Position numbers and translations under genes: made by a program. Under the pieces are notes generated by a model. It had not been told where the DNA came from. It searched no databases and worked only from the letters and a program-made list of their open reading frames with translations. A stretch of DNA of 64,000 nucleotides from Acanthochlamys bracteata (Eukaryota > Streptophyta > Magnoliopsida > Pandanales > Velloziaceae). This document shows positions 37,198-47,315 of the stretch, one piece after another (position 1 is the first letter of the stretch; each line of letters opens with the position of its first letter). The stretch lies in assembly GCA_019914995.1 (NCBI GenBank), contig CM034139.1, positions 3,202,461 through 3,266,460 on the forward strand. The letters are read 5' to 3'.

Positions 37198-38213
37198 TGT
37201 TTTGGATATTGCAGCTTTAAGCTGCTTCAAGGTGCTTTTACAGCAACTTTTGAAAAAGCATCACAGAGATGCTTTCAAAGAAAAGCACCGCGACGGCTTT
37301 TCTCAAACCCTTGCAAAAAGACGATAATGTCCATAATAAGTTTATAAAATTACCACGTTATATAAATTATTTTACCGCATCTCATTTACCCTATCTTCTC
37401 ATTTCTTCGATCGTTCTGCATCCTTTCCGTCTGCGCCGCTCCTTTCTTCAAACCCTAGCTTTTTCGGTTGTTCTTGATCTCCGACGGGGATGATATCTTC
37501 GTCTCCGGTAGACAAACTGATGACTCTTATTTTCTTCGTCTCATACCGCTAAAAAGCCAAGCATTTCTTCGTTCGACACCGTTGTCGGTCTCGTTTGTGT
37601 TGACCTCTTCGTCCGGCCGATCTTGATCTCCTTTTGCTTTGGATTTTCTTTACTAGAGCTTTTGTCGCCGTTCTTCCCTCGATCTGGTAAGATTTTTAGC
37701 TTTGTTTTCTCTTTTTTTTTCTGTTGACGATAACGGTTTTAACAATTAACAGTATAGTGTTTTTTGAGTATGTATAGTATGTGTGTTCGTCCTCTATTTA
37801 TTTCGACATGTATGGCTTGCTTTTTTGTTCTCGGTTTACACTACCGATGGTGAGTTGTTTTCCGTAATGATTTGCAGTGCTTGTTATTTTTTTCTTAAGG
37901 TGTGCTTGCAGATGATGAGTGCTTGTCCATGCAATTCCTATAGTTTTTGCATATGGTGAGTGCTTATAGGTGTTGTTGTTCCTCCTTCGGTTTAACACTG
38001 AAGCTAAAAGTATTATTTATTTAATTCTTATTGTGTTTTTAATTCATATATTTTCTTTACTTGACATGTTTAGACTACTCTGTGCAAAAGTATTATTGTA
38101 TATGTAATCTTTCATATAAAATTCATTCGAGCTTCTCTCCATTACGGTTAAATGCATTTTATTAGTTTTGCACACGCATTTCTATTTTTGTGTACTGCTT
38201 TTGAACAGTACTA

Positions 38214-41200
38214 AAATGAGATGCTTGGTTGCCTATGCTTAGCCTTCCAGCCTCTTTTGGATGGCATGACAGGGATCGTTACTTTGAATGAGATGTTTGG
38301 CTAGCTTGATGGTTATTGATAACATGATAATAAAATAGATGCTACACTTATCTTAACCAAATATATAAGGTTGCTGTCTATACTTACCCTAATTGGCCCA
38401 ATGATGAATTTTGAAAGATTGTTGATTATTCTTACTGGCAATTAATGATTTTTGAGGTATATTTGCCTATGCTTATCCTTGCTGGCCTGTTGATGATGTT
38501 TGAGGGATTGTTGGCTATCCTTACTGGTTTGGCTTAGTTTTTGAAGTGGTGTTGCATATAAAAACACTTGCTGGCCCTATGATGAATTTTCAGGAATTGT
38601 CGGTTATCTTTACTAGCAAATAAATATTTTTTGAGATATGTTGTCTATATTTGTCCTTGTTGGCCTGTTAATGATTTTTGAGAAATTGTTGGCTATCTTT
38701 GTTGGTTTGGCTTAGTTTTTGAAGTGGTGTTGTCTATAAACACCTTTGCTGGCCCTATGATGAATTTTGATAGATTATCGGTTATCTTTACTAGCAAATA
38801 AATATTTTTTGAGATGTGTTGCTTATACTTATCGTTGCTGGCGTGTTGATGATTTTTGAGGAATTGTTGGCTATTCTTTTTGGTAAGTAATAAATAATGA
38901 TGTATAGCTGCCTTATTTGGATTTTTGAGGGATTGTTGCCTAACCTTGCTGCCCCTATGATGATTTCTGAAAGTTTGTTGTCTTATAAAGTACTTAAATG
39001 AGATGTTTGGTTGCCTGATTGCCTTGCATCCCCTTTTGGACGGCATGGCAAGGATCTTTACTTTGAATAAGATGCTTGGCTAGCTTGATGGTTATTGATA
39101 ATATGATAATAAAATAGATGCTACACTTATCTTAACCAAATATGTATGGTTGTTGCCTATACTTACCCTAACTGGCCCGATGATGAATTTTGGGGATTGT
39201 CAATTATCTTTACTAGCAAGTAAATATTTTTTAAGATATGCTGCCTATACTTATCCTAGCTGGCCCTATGATAAATTTTGAGAGATTGTCGGTTATCTTT
39301 ATTAGCAAATAAATATTTTTTGAGATATGTTGCCTATATTTGTCCTTGCTAGTCTGTTGATGATTTTTGAGGAATTGTTGGCTATTCTTGCTGGTTTTGG
39401 ATTAGTTTTTGAAAGGGTGTTGTCTATAAACACCCGTGCTGGCCCTATGATGATTATTGAGGGATTGTCGGTTATCTGTACTAGCAAGTAAATATTTTTG
39501 GAGATATGTTGCCTATACTTGTTCTTGCTGGCCTGTTGATGATTTTTGAGAATTTGTTGGCTATCCTTTGTTGGCAAGTAATGAATAATGATGTATAGCT
39601 GACCTATCTAGATTTTTGAGGGATTGTTGCCTAACCTTGCTGCCCTTATGATGATTTCTGAGGTTTTGTTGTTTTATAAAATACTCAAATGAGATGTTTG
39701 GTTGCGTTATTACCTTGCAGCCCATTTTGGACGGCATGGCAGGGATCTTTACTTTGAATGAGATGTTTGGGTAGTTTGATGGTTATTGATAACATGATAA
39801 TAAAATAAATACTACACTTATCTTAACCAAATATGTATGGTTGCTCCCTATACTTATCCTAGCTGGCCCAATGATGAATTTTGAAGGATTGTTAGTTATG
39901 TTTACTGACAATTAATGATTTTTGAGATATATTTGTCTATGCTTGTCCTTGCTGGTCTGTTGATGATGTTTGAGGGATTGTTGGCTATCCTTATTGGTTT
40001 GGCTTAGTCTTTTAAGTAGTGTTGAATATAAAAAAAACTTGCGGGCCCTATGATGAATTTTGAGGGATTGTCGGTTACCTTTATTAGCAAGTAAATATTT
40101 ATTGAGATATGCTGCCTATACTTATCCTAGCTGGCCCTATGATGAATTTTGTGGGATTGTCGGTTATCTTTACTAACAAATAAATATTTTTTAAGATATG
40201 TTGCCTATACTTGTCCTTGCTGACCTATTGATGATTTTTGAGGAATTGTTGGCTATCCTTACTGGTTTGGCTTCGTTTTTGAAGTGGTGTTGTTTATAAA
40301 CACCCTTGTTGGCCCTATGATGATTATTGAAGGATTGTCGGTTATCTTTACTAGCAAATAAATATTTTTTGAGATATGTTACCTATACTTGTCCTATCTG
40401 GCCTGTTGATGATTTTTTAAAAATTGTTGGCTATCCTTTGTTGGCAAGTAATGAATAATGATGTATAGCTGCCCTATCTGAATTTTTGAGGAATTGTTGC
40501 CTAACATTGCTGCCACTATGATGATTTTTGAGGTTTTGTTGTCTTATAAAATACTCAAATGAGATGTTTGGTTGACTTATAACCTTGCAGCCCCTTTTGG
40601 ACGGCAAGGAGGGATCTTTACTTTGAATAAGATGTTCGCCTAGCTTGGTGGTTATTGATAACATGATAATAAAATAGATGCTACATTTTTCTTAGCCAAA
40701 TATGTATAGTTGCTGCCTATACTTACCCTAACTGGCCCAATAATAAATTTTGATGGATTGTTAGTTATTCTTACTGGTAATTAATGATTTTTGAGGTATA
40801 TTTGTTTATGCTTGTCCTTGCTGGCCTGTTGATGATGTTTGAGGGATTGTTGGCTATCCTTGCTGGTTTGGCTTAGTTTTTGAAGTGGTGTTGCATATAA
40901 AAACACTTGCTGGTCCTATGATGAATTTTGAGGGATTGTCGATTATCTTTACTAGCAAGTAAATATTTATTGAGATATGCTGCCTACACTTACCCTAGCT
41001 GGCCCTATGATGAATTTTAAGGGATTGTCGGTTATTTTTACTAGCAAATAAATATTTTTTGAGATATGTTGCCTATACTTGTCCTTGCTGGTCTATTGAT
41101 GATTTTTGAGGATTTGTTGGTTATCCTTATTGGTTTGGCTTAGTTTTTCAAGTGGTGTTGTCTATAAACACCCTTGCTGGCCCTATGATGAATTTTGAGA

Positions 41201-42170
41201 GATTGTCGGTTATCTGTACTAGCAAATAAATATTTTTTGAGATATGTTGCCTATATTTTTTCCTTGCTGGCATGTTGATGATTTTTGAGAAATTGTTGGC
41301 TATCCTTGCTGGTTTGGCTTAGTTTTTGAAGTGGTGTTGTCTATAAACACCGTTGCCGACCCTATGATGAATTTTGAATGATTGTCGGTTATCTTTACTA
41401 GCAAATAAATATTTTTTGAGATATGTTGCCTATATATTTTTCTTGCTATCTGTTGATGATTTTTGAGTAATTGTTGGCTATCCTTGCTGGTTTGGCTTAG
41501 TTTTTGAAGTGGTGTTGTCTATAAACACCCTTGCCAGCCCTATGATGAATTTTGAGGGATTGTCGGTTATCTTTACTAGCAAATAAATATTTTTTGAGAT
41601 ATGTTGCCTATATTTTTTCTTGCTGCCTTTTGATGATTTTTGAGAAATTGTTGGCTATCCTTGCTAATTCGGCTTAGTTTTTGAAGTGGTGTTGCATACA
41701 AAAACACTTGCTGGCCCTATGATGAATTTTGAGGGTTGTTGTTTATCTTTACTAGCAAGCAAATATTTTTTGAGGTATATTTGAATACGTTTGTGCTTGT
41801 TGTCATGTTGATGATTGTTGAGGGATTTTTGTGTATTCTTGTTGGTCTGGTTTAGTTTTTGAAGTGGTTTTGTCTATAAACACCCTTACTGGTCTTATGA
41901 TGAATTTTGTGGAATCGTTGGCTATCCATGCTGGCAAGTAATGAATATTGATGTATATTTTAAGATTGTTGTCTAACCTTACTTCCCCTTTGATGATTTC
42001 TGAGGGTTTGTTGTCTTATACATTGTTAAAATGAGATGTTTGGTTGCCTTATAATCTTACAGCCCCTTTTGGATGGCATGGCAGGAATTGTTATTTTGAA
42101 TAAGATGTTTGGCTAGTTTGATAGTTAATAATATCATGATAGTGGAATGGATGCTAACACTTACATTTGA
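38214..42170. repeat. Hierarchical tandem array: 89-bp monomer, 178-bp dimer, 0.7-0.9-kb higher-order unit
   Basis: The word GGTTTGGCTTAG or a close variant stands at 41132, 41311, 41489 and 41666, a spacing of 179, 178 and 177 bp, and at 38526 and 38704 (178). Each 178-bp unit has two related halves: one holding 'ttgtctataaacacccttg' plus 'ccctatgatgaattttg', the other 'ttgcctatacttgtccttg' plus 'cctgttgatgatttttg', so the base unit is about 89 bp. Copies at 40865 and 41132, and at 39996 and 40264, are 267-268 bp apart (one dimer plus one monomer). A different segment starting GAGATGYTTGGTTG marks higher-order units at about 38217, 39000, 39690, 40560 and 42033. Confidence 0.85.
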
Positions 42171-42384
42171 AGGGATTTTTGCCTTATACAACTCTCAACT
42201 GAGATGCTATCATTGCTGGCCTGTTTTTTGAGTTGTTGTGGTGGTGCTGCCCAGGCTCAGTCTTGCTGCCCTATAATAAATTTTGAGGGTCCTATAATGT
42301 CATGCTATCCTTGCTGGCCTGTTTTTTGAGTTGTTGTGGTGGTGCTGCCTATACTCAGCCTTGCTGCTCTATGATGAATTTTGA

Positions 42385-42840
42385 GGGTTTGTGGTAGTGT
42401 TGCATATGTTATCCTTGCTGCCATATGATGTTTTTTGAGAGATTTTGCCTGGTGGTGCTACCTATATGCTTCCTTGCTGCCCTATGATGATTTTGAGGGT
42501 TTGTGGTAGTGTTACCTATGCTATCCTTACTGCCATATGATATTTTTTGAGAGATTTTTGTCTGGTGGTGCTGCCTATATGCTTCCTTGCTGCCCTATGA
42601 TGAATTTTGAGGGTTTGTGGTAGTGTTACCTATGTTATCCTTACTGCTATATGATGTTTTTTGAGAGATTTTTGCCTGGTGGTGCTTCCTATATGCTTCC
42701 TTGCTGCCTTATGATGATTTTTGAGGGTTTGTGGTAGTGTTGTCTACCTTATCCTTGCTGCCATATGATATTTTTGGAGGAATTTTGCCCGGTGGTGCTG
42801 CCTATGCTCAGCCTTGCTGCCCTATAATGATTATTAAGGG
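42385..42840. repeat. Second tandem array, four units of about 113 bp
   Basis: GGGTTTGTGGTAGTGTT starts at 42385, 42497, 42611 and 42725 (spacing 112, 114, 114). Each unit also holds 'gccatatgat' and 'ctggtggtgct'. The word 'ccttgctgcc' links it to the larger array, so both may come from one ancestral monomer. Confidence 0.85.
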
Positions 42841-43150
42841 ATTATTGGTTATTCTTATTGGCAATTAATGAATTTTGAGGTATATTTTTGTATGCTTGTC
42901 CTTACTGGGCTATATGATAATTTTGAGGGATTGTTGGCTATCCTTACTACCATATAAATTTTTTTCGGTATATTTGCCTTACATGCTATCCTTGCTAGCC
43001 TGTTATTTGAGTTAGTGTGTTGGTGTTGCCTATGCTTCTTTGTTGCCTTATGGTGATGTTTGAGGAATGTTTGCCTTATACAATGCTCAAATGAGATGCT
43101 TTCTTGCTGCCCTATGATGATATTTGAGAGATTTATTTTCATATGTTTAG

Positions 43151-44159
43151 ATGGAATCCTCAAAATCACGTCGATCAAGAAAGGTGAACCGATTAGGTGG
43201 ACATATGCTATCCACTTTAAGTTTCTTGAATATTGTAAACAAGAGATATCTAAGGAGAATAGGCCAAGAACTTATTTTAATGTGCAAGGCTGGGCAAATA
43301 TCAAAAAATCATTTGAAGAATTTTATGGCCAGGAGGTTGAGCGAAAACAATTAGAAAATCATTGGGATGGTATGAAGAGTGATTACAATAATTATAAATT
43401 GTTGGTTCGTAGAGAGTCTGGTTTGGGATAGGATTATACTCGCAATACAATCGCTGCAGATGAGGAGTGGTGGGAAGAAAAAATTAAGGTATTTTTATCT
43501 AATCGTAAAAAATGTGTTATTATTATTAAACTAATTTTTTAAATTAATGAATTTTTTTTTTTTTTTAGGCATACCCTAAGTTTAAAAAATTTAAGGAAAA
43601 AAATTTATCTATATACCGCGAACGGTACCCGGTGTTATTTGATGATCTTGTTGCCAATGGTTCGCAAGCTTGGGCACCATCACAAGTTCAACAGGAGACT
43701 GCACCTTCAAACCCATCAGATTTGGAAGGCGGTGGAGATAGTAACGACGTTCGAGCCAATGAAGAACCTCAACCTGTATTTCAGGTTCCCTCTCCTATAA
43801 TAATTGATAATGATCTCTTTTCACAGTATTTTTCTATATCTCAAAATCCTTTAAGATCAGGAAGTAGTGATAGGAAGCGAAAGAGTTCCGGATCATCTGG
43901 AAAGGAGCATATCGGTGACATGACAGAGATAATGCGTTAAAGACATGCAATGACGTTATCGATACCAACCATCCGTCAATGTTTGGCGATATTGGACACT
44001 ATTCCGGAGATAGAAGCCGGTAGCCCCCTAGCCCATTATGCAGCATGTGTTTTGACTAAGAAAGAAAACCTTGAAGTCTTTATGAGTTATCCTAATGCTG
44101 CAGCTCGCTATAGTTGGCTGAATTTTCACTTTAACTATTTTGGACCGGAAAAATTTTAA
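43151..44159 (+). pseudogene. Harbinger ORF1, Myb/SANT-like (trihelix) DNA-binding protein
   Basis: ORF1 of PIF/Harbinger helps the transposase bind DNA and enter the nucleus. It has a basic start (SKSRRSRK) at 43151, then a Myb_DNA-bind_3-like domain (WTYAIHFKFLEYC, NVQGWANIKKSFEEFYG, LENHWDGMKSDYNNYK, EEWWEEKI). A GT-AG intron follows (43489-43568), then AYPKFKKF...YPVLFDDL, a Ser/Asn-rich linker with a KRKSS nuclear signal, and a C-terminal helix-rich part ending NYFGPEKF. Three lesions are visible: a one-base frame change between the basic start and the Myb domain (about 43185), a TAG at 43429-43431 in the position of a Trp, and a TAA at 43938-43940. The remainder is well preserved, so decay is not ancient. 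Confidence 0.8.
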
Positions 44160-44657
44160 ACTAGTTATTATATGTTGTAATTTGAACATTGTGGAATATT
44201 AGTGTGCTATTAGTATTATAAAGTTAGTATGTTATAAACATTATTGGAATATTGTTATGGTTGTAAAATAATATTATTGTATAATGTTGGTGGTAGTTAT
44301 TGTATATTGTTATGGTTGTTATGTAGTATTATTGTGAACATTATTGAAATATTATTATCTTATTAATATGATGTTCGTTAAATAATAATATTATAAATAT
44401 TTTTGGAATAATTTTGTGGTGGGCATATGATATTGCTATGTTATTAATGTAATTTAATTGAATATTTAAAATATTGTTTTGATAGTATGATGTTAGTATA
44501 TTGTATCATGGTGGTAGTATATAATATGATCAAAATTATATTATTAGAAAAAATTTTGATACCAATTATAATATTATTATTTTTGAGAATTGTGAGTTTA
44601 TACATATGTTTTTAGTTAATATTATCATTTAAAATTAATTTTTATATTTGCAGTTAA

Positions 44658-45848
44658 ATGGATCCGTGGGCTAGTGATAGTGAGGAAAATTATAGTGAAG
44701 AAGAATGGACAGACTTATATGAACAAGCAAATTATGCAGCAATTCAGTACTACAATCGACATCTATGTAAACGTCCGTGTTGTACATCTATACGCACGGG
44801 TAACGTTTTCATAAATGAGATACTCGAAGGAAACGAAGTTCGTTGCTATTAAAATTTTAGATTGAAGGTACCTGTGTTTTTACAACTATGTGATGAGTTG
44901 ACAAGGTTGTACGACTTAGATGCAACACGTGGAATGTCTGTTCATGAAGAAGTTGCTATCTTTCTCGTAACGTGTGCACATGGTCTAGGAAATAGAGTAA
45001 ATCAGAAAATTTTTAGTCATTCGGGTGAGACGATTCATCGACATTTTCATAGAGTATTTCAGGCTGTGCTGAAATTTGCTGCAAATATTATAAAGTCTCA
45101 TGATAGATATAACGAGGGAGAAGCATTTCATAAACCACAGAACGCACGTTATCTTCCATGGTTTAAAGTAAGTGATCAAAGTCTGGACTTGCGCTCCTCC
45201 TTGAGGTTTCGACACTTAGATTGTTATAATAGATAAGTTGAATTTTTTTATTTTGATATTAAATTTTGAATATAGGATTGTATTGGAGCTATCGATGGGA
45301 CACATATCAAAGCAACTATACGGCCAGAAGATGTAACACCTTACATTGGACGGAAAGGGTATGTTACTCAAAATATATTGGCGATATGTGATTTTAATAT
45401 GTGTTTTATATTTGCATGGACCGGATGGGAAGGTTCAGCTCACGATTCACGCATACTAAGGACTTTCGTCGTGCCAATACACCACAAATGCGGGCACCTA
45501 GAGGGAGAAAAGAAAAGTTCAACTTTCTACATTCTTCATGCAGAACTATAATTGAACGTACATTTGGTGTATGGAAGGCGCGCTTTGTAATTTTTAAGAG
45601 ATATGCCGCCATACTCAATAGAGGTACAACGTAATATTATTATTACGACAATGGCGATACATAACTATATCAGGATTAAAGGAGCAAATGAAGCATTTAC
45701 AGATGCTGAGCGTGAAACTTATCTACCGTCAGCATTTGAAGCATCTTCTAGTACATCAAACGTTCAACCCGAGGATGAATCCGATCATAATGATAGGTGG
45801 GATGCATGTCGTGATGCAATTGCAAATGAAATATATAGTCATTTATGA
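44658..45848 (+). pseudogene. Harbinger transposase (DDE_Tnp_4 type), internally deleted
   Basis: The catalytic protein of the element. Acidic N-terminus (MDPWASDSEENYSEEEW), then a helix-turn-helix-like part (RGMSVHEEVAIFL, FSHSGETIHRHFHRVF), an intron (45168-45275), the first catalytic block DCIGAIDGTHIKA, YVTQNILAICDF, GWEGSAHDSRI, then RTIIERTFGVWKARF, which in this family holds the third acidic residue, and a tail ending NEIYSHL. Missing is the DAGY...FLAPYRG segment between the last two blocks, where the family's second catalytic Asp normally lies; the joint is near 45460-45520 with a frame change. There is also an in-frame TAA at 44850 and a frame change near 45600. It cannot catalyse transposition. 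Confidence 0.85.
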
Positions 45849-46529
45849 ATGTTGTTTCTGTTTGATCTTATGATTGTATTTTATTTTGTTACAATATTTA
45901 TGACCGTATAATATCTATATTAAGATTTGTTTGATATTGTTAACAATTGACTTTATTAGTTGTTCAATATTTATTTAACATTTTTATACTATAAAAGTAA
46001 ATCTATAAATTATACAGATTTAAATACATATCAAAATTATTTACTAATTTATCATAATAATACTAAATTTCCAAAATAATATAAAATTTTTTTAATAATT
46101 ATTTAAATATATTTTTCAAATTTAATATTATAATTATTATATAATTAATATTATTCAATTTAATCATTGATTGATATCAATAATATAATTTGTTAATAAA
46201 TTTATAAATATTGATATAAGTAATTATTTATATAATTTTTACATAATAAAATTATTATATTTTAAAAAATAAATAATATATAAAAAACAATTAAAATTTT
46301 TATAATATATTAATTACCATATATTTAGGAGCATTTCATTCATTATATATCTCATATAGAAATAAGCATAAGTTTAGCCAAACACTTCATTCAGCTTTCA
46401 GCATTTAAAAGCACGATACAGTAAAAATTTATCCAAACACTTTTCAGCATAAAGCTGCTTTTACAGCAAAAGTTCTACAGTCGCTTACAGCACTCTAAAG
46501 CAGCTTTACTTCAAAAGCACAAAAGTTTC

Positions 46530-46548
46530 AGCACATCCAAACAGGGCC
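46530..46548 (-). repeat. Right terminal inverted repeat of the Harbinger element
   Basis: Complement of GGCCCTGTTTGGATGTGCT, identical to the left end over 19 bp, followed by the TGT duplication. Confidence 0.92.
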
Positions 46549-47315
46549 TGTGTTAGGTATTGGTATTTGCTAGTTAGGAGTTGCTGCTTCTGGTAAAGCT
46601 GCTAAAAAGCACGTATGAACTCCGATCTCACTCAAAATTATGTAATGCCAGTCCCAAAATCTTAACATACGCATATCATATATGCCTATGAAATGGATTC
46701 TCTGCAGAATCCTGTTCATGCTAAGACATGTTTTGGGGCGAAGCATACTCACCCACATAAAGCAAGAAGTTGGAGAGGTTCGTTGCGCCTGCACAGGCTA
46801 AAGCGAGCTAAAGAGACGAGTCTTTGTATCACCACAGAAATATTCACACAACAAGATCCAGGTAATAGGATGTGACTTGTTATTAGTAAACGCACTTATA
46901 TGCAAACAGAAGCAGCATTTAAAGGAGAATAGTACAGCATGGAACTGATGCACTTTTAACCTCCAACGAACAAAGAGTGTAATAAACAAAGGGTTAATAC
47001 AGTTGTTAAAAGCACTTTATAAGGATATACCATATATGTTGAAAAATTATGAGCTACTATGACATAACAACACAACAGCCACTTCCAAACAAATATAGAA
47101 GTCATACATTAAGAACAAAAAAAGAAGCATTAGCAGAAATGAACATGCGTGAAGAATCACTAAAACCATAACCTAACGATGCTACTCAAGAATTAACATT
47201 AACTTGGCAAGCTGCCTTCACATAGTATTGCTGCATGGCAACGAGACAATTCCTTTCACAGAAGACCTTAAATTCCAGAATGTTAGCAGCTGTTTGTATG
47301 AGTCGCGGTATCAAG
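46549..47315. other. Intergenic, SPB1 3' side
   Basis: No gene is seen. It probably includes the SPB1 3' UTR (minus strand), for which no polyadenylation site can be fixed. Confidence 0.5.

Larger units (their letters stand above)
37687..43150 (+). other. Predicted 5'-UTR intron of Harbinger ORF1 carrying the repeat arrays
   Basis: A strong donor (GATCTG then GTAAGA) stands at 37687 after a leader that looks like a plant 5' UTR (C/T-rich, with CAAACCCTAGC). A T-rich stretch ending TTTAG at 43150 directly precedes the ORF1 ATG at 43151. Splicing these would join leader and start codon and remove all repeats. This is inferred from splice words only; no transcript is available. Confidence 0.45.
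37179..46548 (+). mobile_element. PIF/Harbinger DNA transposon, 9.4 kb, with internal satellite-like array
   Basis: Bounded by perfect 19-bp inverted repeats GGCCCTGTTTGGATGTGCT at 37179-37197 and 46530-46548 and by TGT on both sides (37176-37178, 46549-46551), a 3-bp duplication of the right size though not the usual TWA. Subterminal zones are rich in AAAGCAGC/GCTGCTTT words. Internally, on the plus strand, are a leader with a possible splice donor (37687), a long tandem repeat region (38214 to about 42840), a Myb-like ORF1 (43151-44159) and a DDE transposase ORF2 (44658-45848). Both genes are the two-gene set of this superfamily and both are broken. Most autonomous relatives are about 3-6 kb, so the array explains the size. 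Confidence 0.9.

Noticed and set aside
38693-40664. Minus-strand open frames of 77-117 codons in the tandem array
   Set aside because: They repeat with the array unit, share the same peptide phrases because the DNA repeats, and have no start context or domain. They are products of the repeat, not genes.
38214-42840. CRISPR-like array
   Set aside because: The units are continuous and diverged, with no constant repeat and unique spacers, and the window is plant nuclear DNA.
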